DNA of 46,512 nucleotides from RUG100 sp034927505 (lineage in GTDB: Bacteria > Bacillota > Clostridia > Peptostreptococcales > Anaerovoracaceae). A model generated the notes under the pieces. The model did no database searches. It was not told where the DNA came from and worked only from the letters and a program-made list of their open reading frames with translations. The stretch is taken from positions 1-46,512 of the forward strand of contig JAYFPY010000032.1 in NCBI GenBank assembly GCA_034927505.1. The letters run 5' to 3'. Both the position numbers and the translations under genes were made by a program. Of the stretch, positions 24,469-33,295 are shown piece by piece (the stretch's first letter is position 1; each line of letters begins with the position of its first letter).

Positions 24469-25845
24469 TCACTTATTGGCTATATTGTCAACTACATTCC
24501 GCACCCACTTTTTTGATATGAAGCGGAATGTCAAAATCACTGATTTTACAGCTTCCTCGGTCTTCAGTGCCAATATGCACATGAATATCGGCCAGTGAAA
24601 AACCAAAGCGGACAGGAATGCGATCGGAACGCCTATGGCCCATACCGTACCCACATCCACCGTCATGGCAAACCGTGTATCTCCTCCGCACCGCAGGACC
24701 CCGACAACGTTTATTCCGTTGTAAAGCACCAGCGGCATTGTTAAACCGTAAACGATCAGAATCAAAAATGTGTAGTGAGATCCGGCGTCTGTAAAGTTGA
24801 ACAGAGACACCACCGGCTTTGCTATGGCGATCAGTAGTCCGCCGCATATCACGCCTATAATAACTCCTATCCTGACCAGCCTCTTTGCCAGACCATAAGC
24901 TTCCTTGGGTTTCTCTTCTCCCAGTTTCTGTCCCACCAGGATCAGTATGGCGTCTCCCACGCTGAAAGCCGCCATCTGAAGGATGTTCTGTATGGTGTTG
25001 GCCGCCTGTACCGAAGCATATTCTGTTATCCCTATTCGGGCGAACGCCGCCACATAAAGAGCCGTGCCCACGCCCCACATGGATTCGTTGATAGTTGTGG
25101 GGATCGCATTTTTGACAACCTTTCCCAGGAAGCTTCTGTCCCATCCAAAAAAGTATTTTAAATTTCCGGATATTATATTCTTCATTCCGAATACTGCCGT
25201 CCATATGCATATGACCTGTATGCTTCTTGAGATCACAGTAGCCAGTGCTGCTCCCTTTATGCCCATTGCAGGCATGCCCAGATGTCCGAATATGAACAGG
25301 TAGTTCAGGAATGTATTGGCAGAAAAAGCAACGATGCTGACTGCCAGCGGTATATGTGTCTGCTGTGTCGCACGAAGAGCACATTCGAATGGCACAGTCA
25401 GCGCCACGAACACAAAACACAGAGCCCCTGTCTTTACATACACCACGCCGTGCTCTATGGTCTCGGGTATATTGGTGAATATCCTCAGCACATACTGAGG
25501 GAAAAAGAAAGAAGCCGTGAAAAATATGATACCGATGGCGAAACACACTGTCAGCGTGAATCCGGTAGTCTTCCTGATGCCGGGCAGGTTACCCGCTCCC
25601 CAGAACTGCGCCATGAATGTGGAACACCCGCTGGAAAATCCATAGCAGATCATCCAGAATATGAAGTATATCTGCACCGATACGCCTACAGCCGCCAGCT
25701 GGCTTTCTCCCAGGCTTCCAACCATCAGATTGTCCACCAGGTTCAGAGATGAACCTATCAGGCTCTGCAGCGCTATGGGGACTGCCACCTTTGCCAGAGT
25801 CCTGTACAATTTTCCGCTGTTTTTATCAAGTCTTTCGTAAGCCAT
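24469..25845 (-). CDS. MATE-family efflux transporter
   Basis: A 458-residue membrane protein with twelve hydrophobic segments in two similar halves. The N-terminal VAVPIALQSLIGSSLNLVDNLMVGSLGESQLAAVG (about 17-51) is the family signature; the second half begins VVKNAIPTTINESMWGVGTALYVAAFARIG. MATE pumps export cationic drugs or metabolites in exchange for sodium or protons. GGAGAGG precedes the ATG. It follows glnN with a 35-base gap and may be the last gene of the asnB-glnN transcript. Substrate unknown. Confidence 0.92.
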   Translation of the reverse strand: MAYERLDKNSGKLYRTLAKVAVPIALQSLIGSSLNLVDNLMVGSLGESQLAAVGVSVQIYFIFWMICYGFSSGCSTFMAQFWGAGNLPGIRKTTGFTLTVCFAIGIIFFTASFFFPQYVLRIFTNIPETIEHGVVYVKTGALCFVFVALTVPFECALRATQQTHIPLAVSIVAFSANTFLNYLFIFGHLGMPAMGIKGAALATVISRSIQVICIWTAVFGMKNIISGNLKYFFGWDRSFLGKVVKNAIPTTINESMWGVGTALYVAAFARIGITEYASVQAANTIQNILQMAAFSVGDAILILVGQKLGEEKPKEAYGLAKRLVRIGVIIGVICGGLLIAIAKPVVSLFNFTDAGSHYTFLILIVYGLTMPLVLYNGINVVGVLRCGGDTRFAMTVDVGTVWAIGVPIAFLSALVFHWPIFMCILALKTEEAVKSVILTFRFISKKWVRNVVDNIANK

Positions 25846-25880
25846 GTTTTACCTCTCCGGCCTATTTTATCATATTTTTT

Positions 25881-27878
25881 CTATGAGAACAGCAAATCTC
25901 CGTAAGTCGGTATCGGCCATTTGTTTTCCGGCAGGATCTTCTCCAGTTCATCCGATGCGGCTCGGACTTTTTCCATGATCTCCAGCTGTTTTTTACCATC
26001 GGCGGCTTCTTTCAGTTCATTGATCCCGTCCTGAAGCCTGTCCAGCGATACCGATGCTTTTACCAACAGACTTTTTGCGATGGGAGTGCCCATTTCCGGG
26101 ACTGTCTCCTTCCACAAAAGCATTTTCTCCGCCAGTTCCTTTTCGTATTCCATGACAGCCGGTATTATCTCTCTTTCCATCATGTCGATCATAGTAAGAG
26201 CTTCAATGTTCACAGTCTTGTCATATTCTTCGACTATGATCTCTTTTCTGGCCCGGATCTCGCATTCCGTCAGTACCCCCTGCCTTTCAAAAAGAGAAAC
26301 ATTTTTTTCATCATCGAACAGCTCCGCTGCTTCAGGTGTAGTCTTCAGATTCAGGAGCCCTCTTTTTCCCGCCTCGGCTATCCATTCATCCGTATAGTTG
26401 TCACCGTTGAACACTATCCTCTTGTGCTCCCCATACGCTTTTGCAGCAACCTCCTTCGGTTCCGATCCGGCTTCCAGTTCATCAGCGAATCCTGCCAGCA
26501 CATCTGCAACCATAGTGTTTATCATGTATCCCGGACAGGAAACGGCAGCCCTTGACCCCACCATGCGGAATTCGAATCTGCTCCCGGAAAAAGCAAATGG
26601 AGAAGTCCTGTTTCTGTCCGAAGTGTCTTTTTTGAAATCCGGCAGCACGGTTATCCCCATATCCATTTTCAAATTCTTTCTTTCAGGAAGAGTCTCTCCC
26701 TTTTCCAGGCTGTCAAGAACATCTGTAATATCCTCGCCCATGAAAATAGAGATTATTGCCGGCGGCGCTTCGCTGCCTCCCAGTCTGTGATCGTTTCCCG
26801 CACTGCCTACGGATATCCTGAGAAGATCCTGATACATGTCCACCGCTTTGATTACCGCAGTAACGAACAGAAGAAAGCTGTCGTTTTCCAGAGGAGCCCT
26901 GCCCGGCATGAGAAGGTTTTCCCCTTCTTTTGTTGCAAGTGACCAGTTCACATGTTTACCGCTGCCGTTTATACCGTCGAAGGGTTTTTCATGAAGCAGG
27001 CATCTGAGTCCGTGTTTTTCCGCCGTTTTTTTCATCATTTCCATAGTCAGCTGATTGTGGTCGGCTGCAGTATTTGCATCTTTGAAAATCGGAGCCATCT
27101 CATGCTGCGACGGAGCAACTTCATTATGCTCCGTGTTTGCAAGTATGCCCATCTTCCACAACTCCACATCAAGATCCGCCATGTAGGATTTTACTTTGGT
27201 CTTGAGAACGCCGAAATAGTGATCGTCCATCTCCTGGGTCTTCGGCGGCTTTGCACCGACCAGCGTTCTTCCTGTGAATACCAGGTCCTTTCGCCTGCCG
27301 TACAGTTCCTTTGGTATAAGAAAATATTCCTGCTCGGAGCCAATAGTCGAAATCACCTTTTCAGAGTGCCTGTCTATTGCATCCAGCACTCTCTTTGCCT
27401 GCTTGTCCAGAGCCTGCGCCGATCTGAGCAGCGGCGTCTTTTTGTCCAGGGCTTCTCCGCTGTAAGACAGGAAAACTGTCGGTATGCAGAGAGTATCTTC
27501 TTTGATGAACATGTACGAACTTGGATCCCATGCCGTGTAGCCCCGGGCTTCGAAAGTGGCTCGGACTCCTCCCGAAGGAAAGCTGCTGGCATCCGGCTCG
27601 CCCTTTATCAAAGCCTTGCCGGAAAAATCCAGAAAGCTGTCATGCTTTTCAGCTGTAACTCCGGTCATTGGCTGGAACCAATGTGTATAATGAGTCGCTC
27701 CCCGTTCCTGTGCCCAGTCTGCAACTGCGCTTGCTATAACATCAGCCATTTCTTTCGTTATCTCATCGCCTGTTTCCATGTGATCCATCAGCCTGAAATA
27801 AACATCTCTGGGCAACTTTTCTTTCATTGCTTTTTTGTCGAAGACCATTGTTCCGAATACATCTTTTATCCTTGTCAT
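25881..27878 (-). CDS. glnN: Glutamine synthetase type III
   Basis: A 665-residue GSIII, about 200 residues longer than GSI. It makes glutamine from glutamate, ammonia and ATP as a dodecamer. Visible are the N-terminal FGTMVFDKKAMKEKLP, THWFQPMTGVTAEKHDSF, the metal-binding SEQEYFLIP, ANTEHNEVAPSQHEMAP, the INGSGKHVNWSL loop (ammonium and ATP site), NDHRLGGSEAPPAI and SRFEFRMVGS. I start at the ATG at 27878, with AAGGAGG seven bases upstream, not 21 codons earlier inside asnB. It is 13 bases after asnB, behind the Asn T-box. No GlnR-type operator is seen. Confidence 0.96.
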   Translation of the reverse strand: MTRIKDVFGTMVFDKKAMKEKLPRDVYFRLMDHMETGDEITKEMADVIASAVADWAQERGATHYTHWFQPMTGVTAEKHDSFLDFSGKALIKGEPDASSFPSGGVRATFEARGYTAWDPSSYMFIKEDTLCIPTVFLSYSGEALDKKTPLLRSAQALDKQAKRVLDAIDRHSEKVISTIGSEQEYFLIPKELYGRRKDLVFTGRTLVGAKPPKTQEMDDHYFGVLKTKVKSYMADLDVELWKMGILANTEHNEVAPSQHEMAPIFKDANTAADHNQLTMEMMKKTAEKHGLRCLLHEKPFDGINGSGKHVNWSLATKEGENLLMPGRAPLENDSFLLFVTAVIKAVDMYQDLLRISVGSAGNDHRLGGSEAPPAIISIFMGEDITDVLDSLEKGETLPERKNLKMDMGITVLPDFKKDTSDRNRTSPFAFSGSRFEFRMVGSRAAVSCPGYMINTMVADVLAGFADELEAGSEPKEVAAKAYGEHKRIVFNGDNYTDEWIAEAGKRGLLNLKTTPEAAELFDDEKNVSLFERQGVLTECEIRARKEIIVEEYDKTVNIEALTMIDMMEREIIPAVMEYEKELAEKMLLWKETVPEMGTPIAKSLLVKASVSLDRLQDGINELKEAADGKKQLEIMEKVRAASDELEKILPENKWPIPTYGDLLFS

Positions 27879-27891
27879 CTTTCTTACCTCC

Positions 27892-29478
27892 TTACATTCC
27901 GCTGGCGCCGTAGTTTGACAGAACTCTGGCACTGGGATCATCTACATCGCAGCCTTCCCATTCGCTGTTGGGCATCCAGAAACCTGCGATCATTTTCGCC
28001 TGCCCCGGATAGTATTCTTCGAATATCTCCCTATACAGCAGCGATTCTTTTGTGAAGGGTTCTGCATGGTAACTGTACCCTGCGCATTTTACCGCAAATT
28101 CACCATCCGTATATTGTGTCTGTGCGTAAGCTTTCAGATCATCCACCATCGAATGGCCTACTGCATCGCTGAAAGCAGCCTTTTCTCTGTACAGTATATC
28201 CTCCGGCAGATAATCTCCTTCGAATGCTTTCCGCAAAAGATATTTGCCTTTATCATAGGTGTTCATTTTCTTTTCCGGGTCTATGCTCATCACATATTTT
28301 ACAAAGTCCAGATCGCCGAAAGGCACTCTTGCTTCCATAGAGTTTACGCTGATGCACCTGTCGGCCCTCAATACGTCATACATATGCAGTTCTCTGACTC
28401 TCTTTTTTGATTCATCCTGAAAAGCCAACGCAGTCGGAGCAAAGTCTGTATACTTGTATCCGAACAGTTCGTCGGATATCTCCCCGGTCAGCAGTACCCT
28501 TACGTCTGTCTGCCTTTTTATCGCCCTGCATATGAGATACATCCCCATGCCGGCTCTGATGGTGGTGATATCGAATGTTCCCATTGCCTTGATGACATCT
28601 CTCAAAGCACCCAGGACATCATCCTCTGTAATGATGATCTCTTGATGTTCGCTGCCGATGTACTCCGCTGTCTCTCTTGCATACTTCAAATCGATGGCAT
28701 CCTTTTCCATGCCGATGGCGAAAGTTTTTATAGGCTTTTCCGGCATCAGTTTCTGTGCCACCGCGCACACGAGCGAACTGTCCAATCCGCCGCTGAGAAG
28801 GAATCCAAGGGGCGCATCTGCATCCAGTCTTTTTGCTATTCCGGCTGTCAGTTTGTCGTGTATTTTCCTGCAGATCACATCCACACTGTCGTGTGACACT
28901 TCCTTCACATCAGTCACATCCATATATTTTACAAAAGCACCGTCTTTGAAGTAATATCCCGGAGGAAACGGTTCGATGTACTGTACCAGACCCACCATGT
29001 TTTTCGGTTCGCTGGCAAATACGAAGCCGCCGTCTTCTGTACGTCCGTAATACAGCGGCCTGATGCCGATGGGATCTCTTGCCGCTATCCAGCTGTCGGT
29101 TGCCCCGTCGTAGATCACCATCGCGAATTCCGCATCCAGTTTTTCAAACATATCCACCCCGTATTCCCGATACATCGGAAGGATTATTTCACAGTCACTG
29201 TCGCCTTTGAACTCATGGCCCTTTTTTCCAAGCTCTTCTTTTACCGTCCGCCATCCGTACAATTCTCCGTTGCATATAACGCAGCTTTCTCCGTCCCGAA
29301 ACGGCTGCATGCCTTTCACCGACATGTCCATGATCGACAGCCTGTGGAACCCCAGTCTGCCCGACGGCGTTTCTTCTGTGCGTGACATGTCCGGACCGCG
29401 GCTCTTCGTCCTTTGAAACCCTTCCATGAACTGATCCTTTGTAAGCTTTTTTGTTGTGCAACCCATAATAGAACACAT
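27892..29478 (-). CDS. asnB: Asparagine synthase (glutamine-hydrolysing)
   Basis: A 528-residue two-domain enzyme forming asparagine from aspartate, ATP and glutamine. The start MCSIMG exposes Cys 2, the glutaminase nucleophile; further glutaminase motifs are SRGPD, GFHRLSIMD and CNGELYG. The synthetase domain has the ATP pyrophosphatase loop FLLSGGLDSSLVCAV (about 220-234) and LLTGEISDELFGYKYTDFAP. GGAGG precedes the ATG, and a T-box leader lies upstream (29500-29788). The longer frame to 29607 runs into the T-box and is not used. Coupling to glnN supplies its glutamine. Confidence 0.95.
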   Translation of the reverse strand: MCSIMGCTTKKLTKDQFMEGFQRTKSRGPDMSRTEETPSGRLGFHRLSIMDMSVKGMQPFRDGESCVICNGELYGWRTVKEELGKKGHEFKGDSDCEIILPMYREYGVDMFEKLDAEFAMVIYDGATDSWIAARDPIGIRPLYYGRTEDGGFVFASEPKNMVGLVQYIEPFPPGYYFKDGAFVKYMDVTDVKEVSHDSVDVICRKIHDKLTAGIAKRLDADAPLGFLLSGGLDSSLVCAVAQKLMPEKPIKTFAIGMEKDAIDLKYARETAEYIGSEHQEIIITEDDVLGALRDVIKAMGTFDITTIRAGMGMYLICRAIKRQTDVRVLLTGEISDELFGYKYTDFAPTALAFQDESKKRVRELHMYDVLRADRCISVNSMEARVPFGDLDFVKYVMSIDPEKKMNTYDKGKYLLRKAFEGDYLPEDILYREKAAFSDAVGHSMVDDLKAYAQTQYTDGEFAVKCAGYSYHAEPFTKESLLYREIFEEYYPGQAKMIAGFWMPNSEWEGCDVDDPSARVLSNYGASGM

Positions 29479-29499
29479 AGTATTCACCTCCAAAAATAT

Positions 29500-29788
29500 A
29501 AAAGCGGCCATCATCCTATCGAAAATTTCGATCAATAGGACGAATAGCCACATATCCGCGGTGCCACCTATGTTGAATCCTTTGAGGATACCACCTTTTC
29601 CGGCCAAACAGCCGTATCAGCTATGACGGGCTGAACCCGGCGCACCTACTTTCATCATGATTTCAGTTTGCACTCAGAAGTGTTTTTCGTATCAGGGCCT
29701 GCCGCTGGGTTCCCACTGTCCCCGACTCACTGAAGGCGGTTTTCTGACCTACTCCCCTTCCTCATCGTTTTTGCTATGTTCAATTTAT
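29500..29788 (-). ncRNA. T-box leader, specifier Asn (AAC), controlling asnB
   Basis: On the minus strand the leader has the distal Stem I consensus (GTCGGGGACAGTGGGAACCC near 29710-29735), the conserved T-box AGGTGGCACCGCGG at 29556-29569, and a long terminator hairpin (about 29503-29552) followed by a broken T-run before the asnB ribosome-binding site. The codon next to ACTTCTGAG on the 3' side of Stem I is AAC at 29684-29682, which specifies asparagine and agrees with the gene controlled. Uncharged tRNA-Asn should stabilise the antiterminator and turn on asnB and probably glnN. The T-box call is firm; the exact specifier pairing should be checked by folding. Confidence 0.9.
29503..29552 (-). 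terminator. Terminator element of the Asn T-box
   Basis: The inner stem pairs CCTAT and ATCGAAA with TTTCGATAGG; the outer stem pairs GTGGC (29547-29551) with GCCGC (29504-29508). TTTTATATTTTT follows on the minus strand (29491-29503). The antiterminator uses the T-box bases at 29556-29569 just upstream, so the two structures are competing. Confidence 0.75.
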
Positions 29789-29794
29789 GTATAC

Positions 29795-29823
29795 AGAATA
29801 CTTCTCTTTTTATTTCTTGTCAA
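29795..29823 (-). promoter_or_regulatory. Promoter of the asnB T-box transcript
   Basis: A perfect TTGACA (29818-29823, minus) is followed after 17 bases by TATTCT (29795-29800). The start is expected near 29788, at the beginning of the T-box. Confidence 0.7.
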
Positions 29824-29887
29824 CAATTTTTTCTATATTTTTTTGTTTTTTTAGTGAATTGTGACAAAGTTGTCTCACTTTTGTCGG

Positions 29888-30340
29888 TCATTCACCTAGC
29901 ATTACTATTTTCAATCCGGCTTCGGCCAGCATTTCCACCGACAATTCATCCGGATACCCTTCTTTCACAACGATCCTTCTGATCCCCGCATTTATGATCA
30001 TCTTGGCACATATGATGCAAGGCTGCGTCGTGATATACATGGTCGCGCCTTCTATGCTCTGTGCCAGTGTAGCGGCCTGTATGATCGCATTCTGCTCCGC
30101 ATGGAGAGCCCGGCACAACTCATGTCTTTCACCGGACGGTATACCCTGCTGTTCTCTCATGCAGCCGCCTTTTTCTCCGCAGTGAGGCACTCCTTTGGGT
30201 GCTCCGTTATATCCGGTCGCAATAACATGTTTGTCCTGAACTATAACAGCTCCGACCTGTCTTCGCAGACATGTGGATCTGCTGGCTGCCAGTTCTGCCA
30301 TTTCCATAAAATACTCATCCCAGCTTGGTCTCAAGTCCAT
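29888..30340 (-). CDS. comEB: dCMP/cytidine deaminase family protein ComEB
   Basis: A 150-residue zinc deaminase. The zinc site is HAEQNAII (His and catalytic Glu, about 80-87) and PCIIC (about 107-111), with the N-terminal GAVIVQDKHVIATGYNGAPKG typical of dCMP deaminases, which make dUMP for thymidylate synthesis. Length and the extra GCMREQQGIPSGERHELCRA segment (allosteric and second metal region) fit ComEB, named for its place in the comE operon of Bacillus, although no competence genes are adjacent here. AAGGAGG precedes the ATG. It is the last gene of a run read on the minus strand. Confidence 0.92.
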   Translation of the reverse strand: MDLRPSWDEYFMEMAELAASRSTCLRRQVGAVIVQDKHVIATGYNGAPKGVPHCGEKGGCMREQQGIPSGERHELCRALHAEQNAIIQAATLAQSIEGATMYITTQPCIICAKMIINAGIRRIVVKEGYPDELSVEMLAEAGLKIVMLGE

Positions 30341-30370
30341 ACGTTCCTCCTTCTGTTCGATTCAGCAATC

Positions 30371-31126
30371 TCAGTAATATACTTCTGCCAGATACAATCC
30401 TCCCGCCGGCGCAGTGTGACCGGCATTCCCTCTGTCTCTGCCTTCAATTATCTTTTTTGTTCCGTCCGGGTCGATCTTTCCGCGGCCGACATCTACCAGC
30501 GTCCCGGCTATGATCCGCACCATGTTGTACAAGAATCCATCCCCGCTGACATGGATCTCGATTTCCCTTCCGTGTTCACATTTGTCGTATTCCTTTATTT
30601 CGATGTCCGTCACAGTCCTTACTGTCGTCTCCAGTTTTTTTCCGCCGGCTGCCTGAAAACATTTGAAATCATGTTCTCCCTTGATATACTCCGCTGCTTT
30701 TCTCATGGCTGCTGCATCAAGATCGTCTCCTACATAATAGCAGAAATTTCGCATAAAAGGATCTTTCTCTTTTGAATTTATTATTTTATAAATATATTTC
30801 TTCCCTTTGCAGTCGTACCGTGCATGGAATCCCTCCGGTTTTTCTTCCACCTTTTTGATCCTGATACTCCCCGGCAAAAGATTGTTGAGAGCAAACTTTA
30901 TGTTCCCGGTCGGTATGGCGAATCCACCTGAAAAGCCGGCTCGCTGTCCCAGGGCATGTACGCCGGCATCCGTCCTGCTGGTGCCGTCTACCTTTACCTG
31001 CGCAGCACAGAGTACTGACAGAGCCTTTTCTATTTCGCCCTGCACAGTAGACCTTCCCGGCTGTCTCTGCCATCCGGAAAAAGGAGTGCCGTCATAACTG
31101 ATGGTAAGCAGAAGATTCCTTTCCAT
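30371..31126 (-). CDS. truA: tRNA pseudouridine(38-40) synthase
   Basis: A 251-residue TruA modifying the anticodon arm of tRNAs. The catalytic Asp is in SRTDAGVHALGQ (about 50-61), preceded by the N-terminal ISYDGTPFSGWQRQPGRSTVQGEIE. The C-terminal FLYNMVRIIAGTLVDVGRGK is also diagnostic. It starts three bases after yhbY, with GGAGTAGGAC before the ATG, and is followed after 30 bases by comEB. Confidence 0.95.
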   Translation of the reverse strand: MERNLLLTISYDGTPFSGWQRQPGRSTVQGEIEKALSVLCAAQVKVDGTSRTDAGVHALGQRAGFSGGFAIPTGNIKFALNNLLPGSIRIKKVEEKPEGFHARYDCKGKKYIYKIINSKEKDPFMRNFCYYVGDDLDAAAMRKAAEYIKGEHDFKCFQAAGGKKLETTVRTVTDIEIKEYDKCEHGREIEIHVSGDGFLYNMVRIIAGTLVDVGRGKIDPDGTKKIIEGRDRGNAGHTAPAGGLYLAEVYY

Positions 31127-31129
31127 GTC

Positions 31130-31426
31130 CTACTCCGGAAGCACTATTTTTTCTTTTTTATTTTTCGATCTGCGATACAGCACAAATTTATGACCTATGG
31201 CCTGTACGAATTCCGCATTCATTTCCGCTGCAAGATAATTGGCTATATCTTTCGCCTTTAGATCGCAGCTTTCCTGTATCTTTGCCTTGACCAGCTCTCT
31301 GCTTTCAAATCCGTTTTCAAATTCTTTTTTGATGTTTTCCGTCATTCCGCCCTTGCCCAAAAATACAGTGGGTTCAAGATCGTGAGCCATCTTTTTCAGA
31401 TAGCTCCTCTGTTTTCCTGTCAGCAT
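31130..31426 (-). CDS. yhbY: YhbY-family CRM-domain RNA-binding protein
   Basis: A 98-residue single CRM domain protein. The GxxG loop is in VFLGKGGMTENI (about 21-32) and the N-terminal LTGKQRSYLKKMAHDL is diagnostic. YhbY binds pre-50S ribosomal particles and helps rRNA maturation. AGGAGG precedes the ATG. It lies in a housekeeping run next to truA. Confidence 0.92.
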   Translation of the reverse strand: MLTGKQRSYLKKMAHDLEPTVFLGKGGMTENIKKEFENGFESRELVKAKIQESCDLKAKDIANYLAAEMNAEFVQAIGHKFVLYRRSKNKKEKIVLPE

Positions 31427-31434
31427 TGTTCCTC

Positions 31435-32124
31435 CTAAAAAAAGTCATGCAAGACTATTATATATACCGCTGCCGCTCCGCATAGAAAAGCGCCGAAAGG
31501 CAGTCTGCTTTTTTCATTTTTGTTTTTTCCGGACAATTTCGCCGCCGCATATATCCCGCAGGCAAATGCTCCGGCTCCTATGGCGATCCCGGCTCCCCAC
31601 AAACCTCCTAAAAGGCCAATGGCACAGCAGAGTTTTACCTCGCCGTAACCTATGCCGGCCTTTCCCGAAAACAACTTTACCGCAGCCTTTATTATCAGCA
31701 TGGTACAGCCGCCTGCAGCTGCTCCCAGCAACATGTCGTACATGCCGTCATGAAAAGGTATGAATCCAAAACCTGTTATTGCCAGCAGCAGCACTGTCTG
31801 GTCGGGTATCGCTCCGTATTTCTTGTCTGCCATACCTGTTTCCAGGAGTATCCAGCATGCGATAAAAGCCGCAACAGCATAACGGGGATCTGCGATCCCC
31901 ATGTATACTCCGATCACAATGAAAGACGCTGTAAAAACATATTTCCAGGGGTGGCTTTTCACCCGCTGCACGCCCTGCCTGTCTTCAGCCGGAAACTCTC
32001 CGTTCCTGTCCTTCAGCCAGACCGCCGGGAAATGATCAAAGGCATACACCGCACCATTGCCGGCTATGACTCCCGCGCCTACAGCTGCAGCTGTCACTAT
32101 CAGTATCTTCAGGATCTCACTCAC
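31435..32124 (-). CDS. Prepilin peptidase (A24 family) with altered second catalytic motif
   Basis: A 229-residue membrane aspartyl protease of the TFPP type without the N-terminal cysteine-rich methylase domain. Hydrophobic segments are spaced as in the family, and ADKKYGAIPD supplies the first catalytic Asp. The second motif, normally GxGDxKL, reads GYGEVKL: Glu takes the place of the catalytic Asp. The end, LPFGAFLCGAAAVY, is standard. It starts with GTG at 32124 immediately after the stop of the malic enzyme gene. Its substrate may be the prepilin at 43339, the only one seen in the window, about 11 kb away. Whether the Glu form is active is unknown. Confidence 0.78.
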   Translation of the reverse strand: MSEILKILIVTAAAVGAGVIAGNGAVYAFDHFPAVWLKDRNGEFPAEDRQGVQRVKSHPWKYVFTASFIVIGVYMGIADPRYAVAAFIACWILLETGMADKKYGAIPDQTVLLLAITGFGFIPFHDGMYDMLLGAAAGGCTMLIIKAAVKLFSGKAGIGYGEVKLCCAIGLLGGLWGAGIAIGAGAFACGIYAAAKLSGKNKNEKSRLPFGAFLCGAAAVYIIVLHDFF

Positions 32125-33279
32125 TTATTCTTCCCACGCATCTGCCACCGCCTGTGCTACGATATCGGCGACTCCCGGATGGAATGCACTGGGTATTATG
32201 TTGTCCGGTGCCAGATCCTTTTCCGCGATCACACCTGCCAGCGCATATGCGGCAGCTTTCTTCATCTTCTCGGTTATTCTCTTTGCGCGGACGCCTAGAG
32301 CACCCTTGAAAATCCCCGGAAAAGCCAAAACATTGTTTACCTGATTCGGATAATCGGAACGTCCGGTCCCCATTACCGCGACTCCGGCTTTCTTTGCCTC
32401 TTCCGGCAGTATCTCCGGTTCCGGATTTGCCATTGCAAACACGACCGGATCCCCAGCCATGGTTTTTATCATTTCTCCCGTGAGGATCCCAGGTGCGGAA
32501 ACTCCCACAAAAAGGTCTCGCCCTTTTACCGCCTTTTTCAGATCGCCGGAAATGTTCTGCGGATTAGTGTTCTGAGCCAGCTTCATCATGGCCGGGTTCA
32601 GTTCGTAATTGTCCACAGTCAGTATCCCGAACTTGTCGCATATCACAATATCTTTCACGCCCAGGCTCATCAGCATTTTCGCTATAGCTGTCCCTGCCGA
32701 GCCCGCTCCGTTGATTACTACTTTGGCTTCCTCGACCTTTCTTCCTGTCAGCTTGAAAGCATTGATCACGCCTGCAGACACTACGACCGCAGTGCCGTGC
32801 TGGTCGTCATGGAACACCGGTATATCCACTTCGGCCTGAAGCTTTTCTTCTATCTCAAAGCATCTCGGCGCCGAGATATCCTCCAGATTGATCCCCCCCA
32901 TAGTCGATGAAATGTTTTTTGCTATCATCACTATCTCGTCCGGGTCCTGTGTCTCTATGCACACAGGAAAAGCATCTATCCCTGCAAACTCTTTGAACAG
33001 CAGCGACTTCCCGTCCATGACAGGTATTGATGCCTCGGCACCTATGTTCCCCAGTCCAAGGACCGCTGAACCGTCGCTGATCACCGCAACAGTATTGCTC
33101 TTGTTTGTGTATTTGAAAATGTTTTCCGGATCCTTTTCTATCTGTCTGCACGGCTCTGCGACTCCGGGTGTATACGCCGTCGAAAGATCGTCTTTGTCTC
33201 TTACCGATACCTTCCCCTTCGTTTCCATTTTGCCTTTATGTTTTTCGTGCATCTCCAGCGATGCCTTGTAATAATCCAT
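32125..33279 (-). CDS. NAD(P)-dependent malic enzyme (short, bacterial type)
   Basis: A 384-residue oxaloacetate-decarboxylating malate dehydrogenase converting malate to pyruvate, carbon dioxide and NAD(P)H. Motifs are STAYTPGVAEPC (with the catalytic Tyr), GLGNIGAEASIPVMDGKS, IPVFHDDQHGTAVV (metal site), the Rossmann NGAGSAGTAIAKML and FAMANPEPE. It lacks the phosphotransacetylase-like extension of MaeB. GAGGG precedes the ATG. It is 16 bases after glnS and abuts the prepilin peptidase gene. Cofactor preference cannot be read reliably. Confidence 0.94.
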   Translation of the reverse strand: MDYYKASLEMHEKHKGKMETKGKVSVRDKDDLSTAYTPGVAEPCRQIEKDPENIFKYTNKSNTVAVISDGSAVLGLGNIGAEASIPVMDGKSLLFKEFAGIDAFPVCIETQDPDEIVMIAKNISSTMGGINLEDISAPRCFEIEEKLQAEVDIPVFHDDQHGTAVVVSAGVINAFKLTGRKVEEAKVVINGAGSAGTAIAKMLMSLGVKDIVICDKFGILTVDNYELNPAMMKLAQNTNPQNISGDLKKAVKGRDLFVGVSAPGILTGEMIKTMAGDPVVFAMANPEPEILPEEAKKAGVAVMGTGRSDYPNQVNNVLAFPGIFKGALGVRAKRITEKMKKAAAYALAGVIAEKDLAPDNIIPSAFHPGVADIVAQAVADAWEE

Positions 33280-33295
33280 GGGGTCCCTCTTTCTT

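Noticed and set aside
24488..25546. A 352-residue open frame overlapping the MATE gene on the same strand
   Set aside because: It is out of frame with a clear MATE protein, has skewed Arg/His/Cys-rich composition and no ribosome-binding site; a shadow frame.
29479..29607. N-terminal extension of asparagine synthase to 29607
   Set aside because: It would translate the T-box terminator and place the essential Cys 2 inside the protein; GGAGG precedes the MCSIMG start.
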